Assembly: GCA_038501625.1 (NCBI GenBank)
Contig: JAZAYU010000013.1
Coordinates: 62,001 to 126,000, forward strand
DNA from: Corbicula japonica
Lineage: Eukaryota > Mollusca > Bivalvia > Venerida > Cyrenidae
Direction of reading: 5' to 3'
Length of the DNA stretch: 64,000 nt
Shown here: positions 24,391 through 37,275 of the stretch, one piece after another
Layout of the letters: every line of letters starts with the position of its first letter
Numbering within the stretch: position 1 is the stretch's first letter
Program-made: the position numbers and the translations under genes
The notes under the pieces: model-generated
Databases searched by the model: none
Told to the model about the DNA's origin: nothing
What the model saw: only the letters and a program-made list of their open reading frames with translations

Positions 24391-27300
24391 TTTTTTTTGT
24401 CAAAATATAAACGTTTATCTCTAACCTCGAACAGCTTTCTGTTATGAATATATAGAAGAGACAATAATTGAAACGTTTAAACATAAATGTGCAGTTTGGA
24501 AATTTGCTTTGCGTAAAATTATGATCGTTAAAACCAGGTGGCTGCAGGTTGTCTTGGTGAAATGTTGTATGCTGATGCTGTCCGTATGGTGGTGGTTGAG
24601 CTTGCCCATCGGTGCTTGGTGCTGAAAAAGAAAGTTTTGTCATTTCGCAGATGCCGTTTGATTCGAGAATGTTTTATTATTGTTGATTTTTACGAACGCG
24701 TCGGCAAAATGCGAGGTTTAGCAATTTTTTACCTTCTTGAGCACTCGTTTTCTAACGTATATTCGTCTTTTGGTATAATAGTATATGTGTTTAAACTATT
24801 ACATACAGTTAATAATTGATAATTTTAATTATTGTTTTCAGCTTATATACACTTCAATATTTGAGAATATTTAAATTAATTTGTGTTTTACCTGGCGGCA
24901 TAGGACGCGTGACCATCTTCGGACGATTGATCCTGGCCGATAACTTTTTACACCCGTAGGACAAACCGACACAGATAAGGACCAGACCTGCCAAACCACC
25001 AAAAACCATTCCAACGATAGCACCCACAGTGAATCCACCGACACCTCGGCTGTTACATATACAATTTGTCTGTCATTACATTTTGCTAAGCTATGTAATA
25101 CTTATAAAGTGTTCTCTGCGCATTTAGTCAGAAGTCATAAGGTTAGCATTACATATATTTATAATATAAATCTAAGGAAAATACTTGAGCGATTGTATTG
25201 TGATATCTATTTCACTTTGTATCATTAATTTTTTTTTATAATTATCTTATATGTGACTCTTCGTTATCGTGGAAAGGTGAAATATGCATATCAGGAATTG
25301 CCACATTCAGAAAAAAACAGCCTCCCCACACAGTCAAGAAGAAGAGAGGGGGAGGGAGCATGGTTAATAAAATAATCAGTTTCAAAAAGGACGCCACTAA
25401 CAAAAAACAAAAATGAGAACCCGAGGGGTTACCGCCTTGGAACGGTCAGTGGCAAATCAAATTGCCACTGGGGGTTTAAACCAGGTTCTAGGGTGCACCA
25501 ACCTCACACTTGCCCCAACAGGTTCTCGTATCACAAGACAAGTACAAATTGTCTTGGTGAAATAACTCCATCCCACCCATCAGCTCAACAATGTTGTATG
25601 CAAAAGCATACAAACATAAAAACATAAGAAGCTAATAGCATTGCAAAGCCAAAGGGCGGGTACACAATGATCTTTCCGAGACCAGAGCATCTGGAGTAAA
25701 ATCAGCAAGAACACGATGACAGGGATAAAAGAAACAAATCGAGCTTCTAGGTTCTTTTAAGAAAAGATTTCCCCATTAACCTTCATAAACTCTTAAACCC
25801 CTGCCACCGTCGTGCAATCAAAGAGGTAAGCATAATGATCAACTGTAGAAGGGTTAATCACTAGGCCTGCAGAGCGCTGTAAAATATCATGTTGGTAACC
25901 TTTCTTTTTAAATTTACAGATGGTTTTTACGAATAACCGGGAGAAATTTACACTGCCTTTTATCTTTTTAAGTTTATAAATTAAATCTCCATAAAAAAAA
26001 CTGGTTGTGAAATACCTTGTTGCAAAAGTGATTTTAAACTGCATTTGTATTTATGAATTAAATCTGGGTATCGGCGATAAAACTTGCAAAAGGTTTTCCT
26101 TAATTTGTGATACCGATAACCTTGTTTTAAAAGTTTTTCTGTAATGCAAAGATTACGTTCATTGAAATCATTAACATTGTTGCAAGCTCTTGAAAAGCGA
26201 ACAAGCTGTGAGATATAAACCCCATAAGATGTTGCATGGGGAACATCGCCGTCTAAAAACGGAAAATTTACTATATTAAAATTAAAATCATCTCTTTTAT
26301 CATAAATTTTAGTAGTGACATAACCATTTTCAATGGACAGATTTAGATCGAGAAAGTTTGCTTGCTTTTCTGAAGTGTTCGCTTTGTTAAGTTGTAGTTC
26401 TTAAGGATAAATCTTATTAACAAGTAATGGAAAATGGTTATTGTCTATATTTAATAAATCATCAAGGTACCTCGAGGTGTTGTTAAAAGCTGTAATTATA
26501 TCATCTTGATGTTCAGTAGAAAGAGATAACATAAAGTCTCTTTCATAACAGTATAAAAACAGATCAGCAACAAGGGGTGCACAATTAGTACCCATTGGGA
26601 TGCCTATTACTTGTTTATAAATAGAGGTACCGAATCTAACATAAATATTATCTAGTAAGAAAGTTAGCGACTCTATAAGGTCTTGACAAGTCCATAAGGT
26701 ATAATTATCATAAGAAGCATCTGTAAAAAATGCCCTATGTTCATTACAAGCGATGAAGGCTTTATTCTCTCTAGCAAACGTTTTTTCAATGAGACTGGTT
26801 AGTTGTCTCTTATTAAATTATGAGGGAGCGAAGTGTATAATGTTGAGAAATCGTAAGTAGACAAACAGAACGCCCGATAATTATTTGATTTAAGCTTATT
26901 CAAAACGTCATTTGAATTCTTAATCGACCAAAATAAATTTTTGCCAGAAGTTTCAAAAACCTTATCACAATACCTAATTATGTGTTCTTTTATAGCTGTA
27001 AGACAAGATGTTAAGAGCACAGATAATTTAGTAGTAGTGCAAGAACTAGAGTTAGCAATAAATCTTGCTTTATACGGTGTTTTATGCATTTTAGGTAACC
27101 AATACATAGTAGGTACTTTGTCTTGTTTCGGCTCAAGAGGAAATAAAGTCGTAGAAATATACGACAAATAAAGAAGAGATTACAAGCCAAATTCGGCTAT
27201 TTCCGCCGTGCTACGACAAGCTCCGGTATAAAGTGGTAAATAATGTTGGAAATTTTAGTTTTTAATTTACTGTAAGGATAAACTTTGGAGAACTTTGTTT

Positions 27301-28514
27301 AAAAATTGCATGCAAAAAATAACATATCTGCAATATGGAACCGTGCTTTTCAGATAGTCGTGTATTTAGAAAAAAAAAATTAAAAATCACTATTGCAAAT
27401 TAGTGGTGAAGAGAACTATCTTTACCAGCATTTTGTATTATCTTTACAGCAGGTGTATCCTGTTTCACAGTAAGCGTAGTCGTTGTTGCCGTAATACTTA
27501 CATACTTCAAATCCAGCTGTAAAAATGTTTCAAACGTATTAAATATAAAAATAACATTCTGATCAAACTAAAGAAGAAGTAGAGTAAATTTTAGCAAATA
27601 CTGTTTTAAAGCATATATCACTGATATTATCTTTGGTAAAAAGTGCTAACGATTTGTTTCTAAGTAATAAATTAAGAATAAAATTATAATACTATTATAT
27701 TCATATATAATTGTTTATAATATGCTTGAAATGTTTAATCTAGATGCCGGTAACGACCAAGACGCCCATTAGTCTAACAATACTCCTTTTTTTTCATTCT
27801 TTCTGCTGGACATTGAAGTAAGTCCTCTAGAATCCTTGAGAATCCTGTAACCTATTCCATTCTCACAAAACCTCCAAACCACACTGAAAGCTGTATTAAT
27901 GACTGAGAAATTTATAATGTCAAAATCTCCAATACGACTGGTCAAGTAGATATGGCGCAGCAAAAGTCTTTTAGTAGCTAATGAGGGCGTTGAGGAGGGC
28001 GGTGGCGCAAGGCAATTTCAAACACCTTTAATGAAGGTCTTTAGTCTTGGGGGCAGCTTTTTGCTCGACCTCTTCTGGATTTTATAAGTTGCCTCTTGTA
28101 AAACGTACGTGTTCGTTTTAAATACAAACGTGTGTGTTAAACTGCATGCAGGCTTATTAAAAAGAAATCTACAAACAGAAAATTTGTTCTACTGAAATTC
28201 TCTCGTTACCAAAGTATGGAGTTTCCAATCCCACTATGTATAACACAGCTATGCTGTCTCAAACCTCAAAGAACCGAATATGAGTTAACACGAATGTTAA
28301 ATTGATTGGTATAAACTAGAGACAAATGAAGAATTCTTTCAAAGCACAACAATCAGTGTTTAGAAACTCTAGATAAGAAAACATATGCTTCTCAATAGAA
28401 TACATCTGTTGGATAGCGCTCTGGAGATATTTCATTAAACTGTTACTTACTTATTGATACAACAAAAAAGAAAATCCACAAAACGTGTTGGAATGATCTG
28501 TTTAAGATTTGCAT
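24275..28514 (-). CDS. Gene B: Shisa/CYYR1-like type I membrane protein with PPPY tail (4 exons, 219 aa)
   Basis: Exons: 28451-28514, 27426-27516, 24892-25049, 24275-24621; GT-AG, phases 1, 2, 1. The signal peptide is within residues 1-24 (start MQILNRSF, hydrophobic WIFFFVVSI). The ectodomain is about 25-52 with six Cys: VCKYYG, then C-x5-CC-x5-CC. The transmembrane helix is about 58-82 (FTVGAIVGMVFGGLAGLVLI), followed by CKKLSAR. The tail begins with a Gln/Pro/His-rich stretch holding PPPY at 114-117. The last about 30 residues (from about TQPTVDRF) are encoded by a retroelement fragment in that element's own frame, so the native C-terminus may have been replaced. The first three exons are well supported; the end of exon 4 is uncertain. 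An old reverse transcriptase sits in intron 2. Confidence 0.76.
25275..25794 (-). repeat. 3' UTR/tail of the Penelope-like element
   Basis: Directly 3' of the reverse transcriptase stop. Contains, in plus orientation, ATATGCATATCAGGAATTGC, a GA-rich tract, GGTTACCGCCTTGGAACGG, CCACTGGGGGTTTAAACCAG and TGCACCAACCTCACACTTGC. Pieces of it recur at least eight times in the window, which defines it as the mobile tail. Confidence 0.7.
25795..27170 (-). pseudogene. Penelope-like reverse transcriptase, 5'-truncated and broken
   Basis: Conserved blocks in order: MYWLPKMHKTPYKARFIA, LFWSIKNSNDVL, the palm block STYDFSTLYTSLPHNL, then KRQLTSLIEKTF, GIPMGTNCAPLVADLFLY and the catalytic YLDDLL, then SFSYSGA-free C-terminal text ending in a Cys-containing tail. 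Lesions seen: a frame change near 26800, an in-frame TAA at 26401-26403, and a frame change in a homopolymer T run near 25992. The N-terminal part is missing, with homology ending near 27175. Block order (LPK-x-HK, GTN-x-AP, YLDD) suggests the Penelope-like group. It sits inside intron 2 of gene B, transcribed in the same direction. Confidence 0.8.
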
Positions 28515-29117
28515 CCTGCTATTCCTTTCTTCCGCTGGAGACAGTTATATTGTGACACCCAACTTATGTATTGTCTGATAAATATTTAGGTAATATATAT
28601 GATTGTAGTAAATTAACGGTTATATGCTTTGTTCGAACCTATAAACTTGATTGGGAGATAAAAATTGGTTTCAGTAATTTATAGAGTGAAGATATCAGTC
28701 AAGACCCCAAATAAATTTAAAGTTAACGTGTAATTATTATTTGTGGCAACCATAAAAGTTATCAAAAAAGAAGGTATTTGGGTCAGATGTTACCTGAGTT
28801 TCTAGCTTTTTTGCAATAAAGCCATACAAAATATACATGCATCAAATTGCTTTAAACAATCAATTGAAGTTACCAAACGTGTTTGCCATTAAAATTTAAA
28901 TCTGGTTCCAAAATTGCTCCAGGTAAACTGTCAACGGGATCAATGAAATGCCCCTAATTTGCCCATCTTTTAGCAAAGAAACTAAAATAATATTAAAATC
29001 TGATCTAGGTGAACCGTGACCGTTTAAGAATCACCAATTTCGCTCGTATAGTAGTGTTGCCAGTATCATACTGTGATAAATGCCTTAACAAAAGAAGTCA
29101 ATTTTCCTGTTATTGAC

Positions 29118-29337
29118 AAACTTGCATGCAGTAACACACAAACCTTTAAAACATAAGAAGATAACGGCATTGTCAAGCGAATTAGGAAGCTACTCAATGA
29201 TCTCACCGAGACCAAAGCGCCTAATCATTATTAACGTTTGTAAACATAGAGGTATGGAAAGCGATCAACAGTAAAATAGATAATCACCAAGCATGCAGAC
29301 TGCCTTTCTTTTTGAATTTAAAGATGTTTTACGAATA
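29118..29337 (-). repeat. Penelope-like 3' fragment, host of a nested insertion
   Basis: Matches 25615-25950: CATAAGAAG then ATAACGGCATTG, CTCAATGATCTC then CCGAGACCA, GATCAACAGTA and TTTTTGAATTTAAAGATG then TTTTACGAATA. It is broken off at 29337 by the TA-flanked transposon. Confidence 0.7.
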
Positions 29338-32057
29338 GGGGAGACCGGGGCTAGTTCGGCCCCATTTTTTAAAACATGCAATTTTTTAATGAATTCAAAA
29401 TGTAATTCTCTACAAATTTTCATAAATAGTAAATAAATTATATGGGCTTGATTACCACTGAACTTTAAATGAAGTTTCTCTTTGAAAGATATGGTTATTG
29501 GTTTTTGAAGTAATAAGGTCATAGTGGCCAAACTTGCCCCGACAATGGGGCAAGTTTGGCTAACCCCTGGGGCATGTTCGGCCTTCGGACAGATTTTTTA
29601 AAATTATAAGTAGACAGAAAAACTATAAGAAGCATAATGTACAAAAATCTAGGCTCAGAAATAAACTTTTATTAACAATAATTTTAAACATGTTTTATAT
29701 ATAACTTGTTGAGTTATATACATATATAAATCCGCGTGGGTGCATGTGCAATTACTGTGTACAAGCACATAAACCTGAATTTCCATCAGAAAACATTCAG
29801 ACACCACAAAAATGACATTTCACCCTATATGCCTATATATTTGTAAGTAGGCATACAGTGTAAAATGTCATCTACATGTATGTGATGTATGGTTGTTTTC
29901 TGTTGGAAATAAAGGTTTCTGTGGTATGAGAACGTATATATGTGTTCGTGTTGATTGTTGTTGTTATGTTCTAACTCCTTTCTATAGACGTCTGGTGTCT
30001 TGGAATAACTATTTTTTATGCCCCCGCCATGAAATGGCGACGGGCATTAAGAGTTGCTCCTGTCCGTCCGTCCGTCCGATATACTCGTGAACGCAACTCC
30101 TCCTAAACTACTGGTGGGAATTTCATGAAACTTTACCATAATGCTTGGCTTGATATGTAGTTGTGCATGAAGGTGGGGTTTCGCTCTTTCATGTTCCGTT
30201 CAGAAGTTATTTCCCTTTGATACTTCCATTTACATTAGTTTTAATAGGAATATATCTCGTGAACGCAACTCCTCCTAAACTACTGGTGGGAATTTAATGA
30301 AACTTTACCACAATGCTTGGCTTGATATGTATTTGTGCATGAAGGTGGGGTTTCGCTCTTACATGTTCCGTTCAGAAGTTATGGCCCTTTGATAATTTCA
30401 TTTACATTAGTTTTAATAGGAATCTATCTCGTGAACGCAACTCCTCCTACACTACTGGTGGGAATTTAATGAAACTTTACCACAATGCTTGGCCTGATAT
30501 GTTGTTGTGCATAAAGGTGGGGTTTTGCTCTTACATGTTCTGTTCAAAAGTTATGGCCCTTTGATAATTTCATTTACATTAGTTTTATTCTTATATTTTG
30601 TGTTAAGCAAAATAAGCATTTTGCCCATAACTTTAAAACTACTTCAGATATTGCCTTGAAACTTGAACTATATTTTCACCATCAAAATCTACATCATAAA
30701 CAACAAAACCCATAACCCTGCATCCAATATTTTTTCAAATTATGCCCCTTTTTCACTTACATTTTGTGTTAAGCAAAATATACACTTGGCCCTTAACTTT
30801 GTTATGAATGGAGGGATTTCAAAATAACTTGGCACAAATGTTCACCATGACAAGGTGGTGTGTCGCATACAACACCCATGCCTGTAGGTCCAAGGTCAAG
30901 GTCACTGTTACTAAAAATAGAAATTTCTTGCAAAATTGTGTCGGCTCTGTAACTTTGTTATTTGTTAATGGATTTTTAAATAACTTGGTTTAATTGATCA
31001 CCATATTAAGACTGTGTGTCACATACATTCCCAAGCCTGTAGGTCCAAGGTCAAGGTCACTGTTACTAAAAATAGAATTTTCTTCTCCAGGCTGTAACTT
31101 TGTTATGAATGGAGGGATTTCAAAATAACTTGGCACAAATGTTCACCATGACAAGGCGGTGTGTCCGCACAATACCCATGTCTGTAGATCCAAGGTCAAG
31201 GTCACTGTTACTAAAAATAGAATTGTCTTGTAATGGGAATATATCTCGTGAACACAACTTGTCCTACACTACTGCTGGGAGCTTTATGAAAAAAAACCAT
31301 AGCGGGGGCATCCGTGTCCTTTGGGCACATTTCTAGTTCTTTTGTAACTTCGCACTATGGTTAGGTATGTTCCAAAATATACAAACCAATCGTAACAATT
31401 CTTAAAAAATAAATTGAATATGTCAGTGTAGATCTCAGAATGAGAATCCTACCTCTAATAATATACCGATCAGCTAAAACATGTAATTTTCTGCATATGA
31501 TGGTATATCTAAGATAAGAAAGGACGATTTTTTTTCGAACCAAAACATGTTTTATCTGAGCTGTGATAGCAAATACACTTCATTTAAAAAAACACGAAAT
31601 TTTCATCAAGAAATTAAAATATGCTGGATCAAAGGGGTTATTCGGCTACTAGTCGAACATGCCCCGGCCCCGATAGCCGAACTAGCCCCTTGCCAACTGT
31701 TTATAAACATCAAGTGATACCTGCGTGTATAGTTTTGAAGGCGAAAAGTACAAGCTGTGACTTAACTGAGGGATGTTTTAACATGTTGCATATGTAAAAT
31801 TAATGTTCTTATTATGAAGCAACTCATGGCAAATAAAAACTCAAATATTTGTGAAAATTTTACTTAACAGTCAAAAAAAAGGCAATTTTCCTTCACAAAA
31901 TCGAAAATTTTGTTTATTTAGTCGCCATGATGTACATACAAACATTAATTTCGTTACAAGAGACATTACATTATCGACGAGCTCTCTGAATTTTAATTTT
32001 TGTACTTAAAATGATAATGTGCTGACATACCCGGGCCGGACTAACCCCGGTCTCCCC
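29338..32057. mobile_element. TIR transposon with TA target duplication (2.7 kb, non-autonomous)
   Basis: Left end GGGGAGACCGGGGCTAGTTC and right end complementary (CCGGACTAACCCCGGTCTCCCC), about 25 bp imperfect TIRs. TA flanks both ends (29336-29337, 32058-32059). Subterminal GGGGCAAGTTTGGC-type repeats occur inside both ends (29527-29562; about 31640-31700). No transposase is visible. A Helitron-like element occupies about half the interior. A TA target is typical of Tc1/mariner-related elements, but the TIR was not recognised as a named family. Confidence 0.75.
30013..31336 (+). mobile_element. Helitron-like non-autonomous element 2
   Basis: The 3' end is hairpin GTGTCC-TTT-GGGCAC, then ATTT, then CTAG at 31333-31336 followed by T, fitting the Helitron CTRR terminus. 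The 5' flank has a strong hairpin around GCCCCCGCCATGAAATGGCG. The interior has three units of about 175 bp (from about 30078; CTCGTGAACGCAACTCCTCC) followed by three units of another repeat (TTATGAATGGAGGGATTTCA, CCAAGGTCAAGGTCACTG). Open frames 30808-30993 and 31109-31336 are repeats, not genes. Confidence 0.75.
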
Positions 32058-32059
32058 TA

Positions 32060-33854
32060 ACGTGTACAAACTGATAAACGCAATGTTTTAACTAAATATG
32101 TGTATTGTCGAAAAAACATGCAAACCGCTTTTCTTAACTTCTGCTATGCACTGATAGCGTTAATTGAATCAATTAAGATTATTTCAAAAGAACGGGTTAA
32201 GTGTTGCTATGGTCACAAACTATATGATCAGGACTTAAATACCTAATTAAGAGTACAATTTAAAATAGATATCGATTCAGGGCACTTAACAAATAAAATA
32301 ACTTTTGTAAAATTTGGTTTTAGTCTATTATAAATTTTGAAGTAAAATATTTGCCCCTGTCATTCGAAGCTAAAAACAACCGGCACACTTCTTGCAGAAG
32401 TAGGACACGCAATTATAAGTATTTTGTTATCAATATCAAAGAGCTTTTCATGTTCAAATTTAAGTTTAAAATAAACATGTTCTTACTATCTTCGGAACCA
32501 TAAATTGTCCTCTTGATATTGATACCGCTACAACCTTCAAACACACTTATTTGAAGAGCACTGAGGGGAATATAGTTATATTGAAATTTAAACACCATTG
32601 AAATATCCTGATTCGTAAGTCGTTTATTTCATAGAGTTTTCCGTTATATTATCTATTTTTTCTCGAAAAAAACATTTTAATATTTACGAAGCTCGCACCA
32701 ACGATTCAATAGAATAAACACTCAAATCGCTTTACAGCTTCTAGCTATCAAATTTTAACAACGGAATACCTGAGCCAGTGCAGATTTCAAGCAAAAGTCA
32801 TCTGGTTGTTATTGCCGATAATCACACCCTCCCAACCAGCTTTCTACATATATTATCACCTCACTAAAAACATTTTGATTGTCACATTTACAAAATGATT
32901 ATATGTACCTTGAATAAATGGGAAAATAAACGGAAAGTGAATTTTAAACGTGTTTTAACAGTAACCAAACTTTTTCCCCAAGTCGTAGATGATTATCCAC
33001 GGTGTTGTTCATAGTGCAACGCTGCTCATTAGGTGAAAAGATACCATTCTTAAAAAGTTCTCAATTATATGTGTTTGAGCTAGATTGGAAAGGTAAAGCT
33101 GCAGTTAAAACATATGAAGCATAAATGTAGTTGGTTTTAGAGTTTGGAGAATTTGCTTCTTGTAGTATGCTGTGTGCCAGTCTTGTGTACTAAACTATAA
33201 TCCTGAGCAGACGGAAAACGATAAGAAAAAAACAAAGATAAACCTTGCAACGATCAGTAAAAACACCATTATAACATACAATGATGCGGAAAGGAAAGGA
33301 GAACCTGATCCCAGATAAAACTATTATAACCCAGTTAGAAGTTTATTAACCATATCTTCTCGCATTGGATTTTTTTAAAGATTGAAGTTATTCGTTATAA
33401 TCATCCAAAATATACTCTTACTGTCATCGTGCCAGTTATTAGAAAATACTGAAAGGGCATATCTAAAGCATATGGAAAAGCATAAAGAAAGGTAAAGGGA
33501 AGGGATAAGGTGAAGAGAAAGGATATACGGTGGAGAGAACTGGAAAGAACTGAAATCGAAAACTTTCAAAGAGACATGCAGAAATGCATACGGGTCAAGG
33601 GACGACAAAGAGAACGGAAAGAACAGAGAGGATTGAACAGACAAACCTCAAATGCACTAATCTCAAGTTCAAGTTCTTTCAAAATTTCTATATTTTCGAA
33701 ATATATAATCAAAAATAAAACAAATAGTTATTTACAGACGGCATATAAATCTTGACATTACATATATGTTTTATCATCACAAAATAATACAAAACAGATA
33801 AAGCTCTGTTCAGGAAAATAGTTTCATGTATAGTGTTTTCACAATTATGAAAAA

Positions 33855-33855
<1 letters not shown>
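32060..33855. other. Intergenic DNA between B and C
   Basis: No supported exon. A purine-rich stretch lies at about 33475-33640 (AAGGAAAGGG, GAGAGAAAGG). Both strands read open there because of composition bias. Confidence 0.4.
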
Positions 33856-34237
<382 letters not shown>

Positions 34238-35121
34238 CAGGGTTTCGCTGAGTACTGATGTTTAAAACTCGAGTAAGTACTGAGTACTGGATGCTGAAGA
34301 TGTACTCTAGTAAGTACTGAGTACTTACTTTTGTAAGTGTACTTAAGTAAGTACTGAGTACTACTTAATGTACTTATGAGTATTTTGCGAGTACAAAAAC
34401 TTAGTATTATTTTTATAAATATATAGCATATTATACACGTATTCAAATTTGGTATGCTCGTATAATTTTATTTATATTAATGAAGTAATAATAATTTTAA
34501 TATTGACATTGTCACTAGACAAAAAATATATAAACACAAAAAGAAATCAAAATAATAATATAATTTAAAAAGTGACCATCAACAACTAGTTCAACTGTCA
34601 ATAGTCACAGGTATTGCATAGTAACATCATTAGCCTTTCCAAAGTGTCATCTGCACCTATCTTGTCTCGCCATAATCATATTTGTAAAGGTGAGAAAACA
34701 TGTTATCTTTCATTGTATTATAATAAGGTGTATCAGTTCCGTTGACTTCATTGCTTAATTTATTCTAAATCTTATTGTATGCACTGTAAATTTTGGTAAG
34801 GTATTTTCAACCATTGACAATAGTCAAATATAATGATTTATTTAATGATTTAATAAAATGCATGAAATATTAAAAAGAATAAAAGTTGTTCAATAACCCT
34901 GCCCAATAATGAATTAGAATTAATGAATTATTTCTTACCATTCCATTTTTATATAATACTCCATTAGGTTAAGTTTTTTTTTAATTTCATAATATTTCAT
35001 TAAAGCTTGAAAGTACTCATTTAGTACACGTAAAGTTCTCATAAGTACTGACCTTTTTTCTTCAGTACTTAAGTAATTACGAGTATTTGTACTCGAAGTT
35101 TAAGATGAGTACCGAGTCCTG
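34238..35121. mobile_element. Nested TIR element rich in AGTACT
   Basis: Imperfect TIRs of about 40 bp. Left CAGGGTTTCGCTGAGTACTG..TTTAAAACTCGAGTA; right, complemented, CAGGACTCGGTACTCATCTT..AAACTTCGAGTA. The ends have dense AGTACT/AAGTACTGAGTAC motifs and the interior is AT-rich without coding capacity. It splits a retroelement tail. CAGG ends suggest hAT-like, but no target duplication was found. Confidence 0.55.
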
Positions 35122-37204
35122 CTGAGTACTTGAAAATTGGTACCCACTCATTTTAATTTTGCATGCAAAAGCAAAACATCATACAAATTATAAGAAACTT
35201 ATAACATTGTAAAGCAAAAGGGTGGGTACTCACTGATCTTACCAAGATCAGCGCACTTGGAGTCAAATCAGTAAGAATGCAATGAAGTGTCAAAATGAAA
35301 TTATAATTTTTCTTGCATTTTGAATAATTCAAGATTTTATAGATTATAATGGTAATCAATTTGTATAATAGTAAATAAAAACATTACACCATTATGAAAA
35401 AGATAGATAAAGTGTAGTGCCTGGTGTGAACTGTTTTTTCTGGCGTCAAAAACAAAACACTTCCCACTCAATTCAACCAAAAAGCGATGAATTACAAAAG
35501 CCACGTCAATATTCTACCTAGTGCTCACCAATTTAATTAAAAAAATTGCTTCTTTAAATGAATATTTAAAACAAACATCTCTTGTCCGATGTTGTCATTG
35601 AAAAATTTCAAAAGATTCAAATCATGAACACCTATATTTACTTATATGACAATACAATCTCTACATGTATAACAATCTAAATCCTGTGTGGTGATATTCG
35701 TGCAGCGTTGTAAACTCATTATAGTCAATGTTTTAAGATTTTTTTCTTGTCATAAAATAAAATTGTAAGCAGTAGAGGGAAAACATATGCGGTCAAAGTT
35801 CAGTTTCGAGATCTAAAGTCTGAGTCTCTCGAAAGCTGTCAAAACAGTCAGAACACTCAGACAAACAAATAAGCAACTGGAAGCAAACAACGTCACCTAT
35901 CCCAGGGTTTCCTTCATTTTGCTTTTCTTATAGGATTTTGTATTATTTACGATAAATACCATAATGTATTGTGTAAATACCTGTATCAGGAAGATGCTTT
36001 GTCAATATATGGAATAATGAATAAACAAATTAATGGACAAAATCAAATGAACAAATTAATATTTGTATTTATTTATGTTACTTTGAAGAAAAAAAAAACA
36101 ACATCTGTGCATAAAAGAGAGTTAGCATCTGGAAAATTTATGATGGTAATTTTATCATTAGGAAATATCAACGATTATGATGTTATTAATTCTAGTAAGT
36201 TGAAAACCTGTCTTATTTTGAACCAAAGTAAGATTACTGTTAAATTAAATATGAAATATGTTCTTCATACAATATTAATAAATTCCACTTACATTTATTT
36301 GTATTTTATAGTTATTTCAATTAACATTAAAATTCATTCAATCACGGAATATTTTGCTCTCTAATACACTTTACAGCTTTTCTAAATATACACCTTCTTA
36401 CTGGGCATTACTGGCTTGATTTTGGGGCTATTGCTAACTAATTTATTAGTTAACGTTCGGATATTGTGCCAGATGCTCTTAACCTTAAAACTCTCAAATT
36501 GTTATGGACGTGTTGCTTTTGTTATAGCAAGCCACCCTTAAAAGACCCGCCATATTAATCGTTTAGAAACAGATATACGTTTGCAATTTAAAAAAAAACT
36601 CGTTCTTTTTTATGCAAAACGCATGTTGAAGCACTTACCAGAAACTGTCATCAAATTGCCGATATTTAGCCTTTCTGGCCCCAGTTGCACATTTTTAACA
36701 TTTAAGGCTTGAGAACATGTTTGTCTCAATCATAGGAGAAATATGATAAAATTTATTATTTCAAACTTATCTCAATCGCTCGCCTGGTTAACACAAATAG
36801 GTCCGTGGAAGTCTAACTTACAAAACATATAGAGAGCTTGCCTGGTACCTGCGCGTTTGCAAAATTTGTTTCTCTTACCGGTGAATCTTATAATTTATCG
36901 GATGGACAATATCTTTAAGCAGTGTGTTGTTACTGGAGAAGTTCAAATCTGTTTTCTTTATTATTTTACTTTTTATTATTACTATTACCTTTTTTGGGTT
37001 AGATATTAAACTTTGAGTTTCATTTGTCATGGTATTATATTTTTTTCTGACTGTCCAGACAGCAGAAAGGTGGAGGTCCGAAATTATTATTAAAATTCTC
37101 TGGTGCAATTATGTATGCAATTATTACCAACACTCTCAATTAAAACAAAGCTGAAATATTTTCATATTTGTTGTGGTGGTGGCTTTTTAAGTTCCTTTTT
37201 ATCC

Positions 37205-37275
37205 ATAATATCACAGTAGCGTTGTTCGGCTGCAAAATGTCTCCCCGTACATTCAATCAATGTTGTTATCAGTAA
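37205..37275 (+). repeat. SINE tail fragment
   Basis: Matches the inter-head part of the SINE unit at 5885-5960: CACAGTAGCG, GGCTGCAAAATGTCTCCCCG, TACATTCAATCA and GTTATCAGTAA. Confidence 0.6.
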
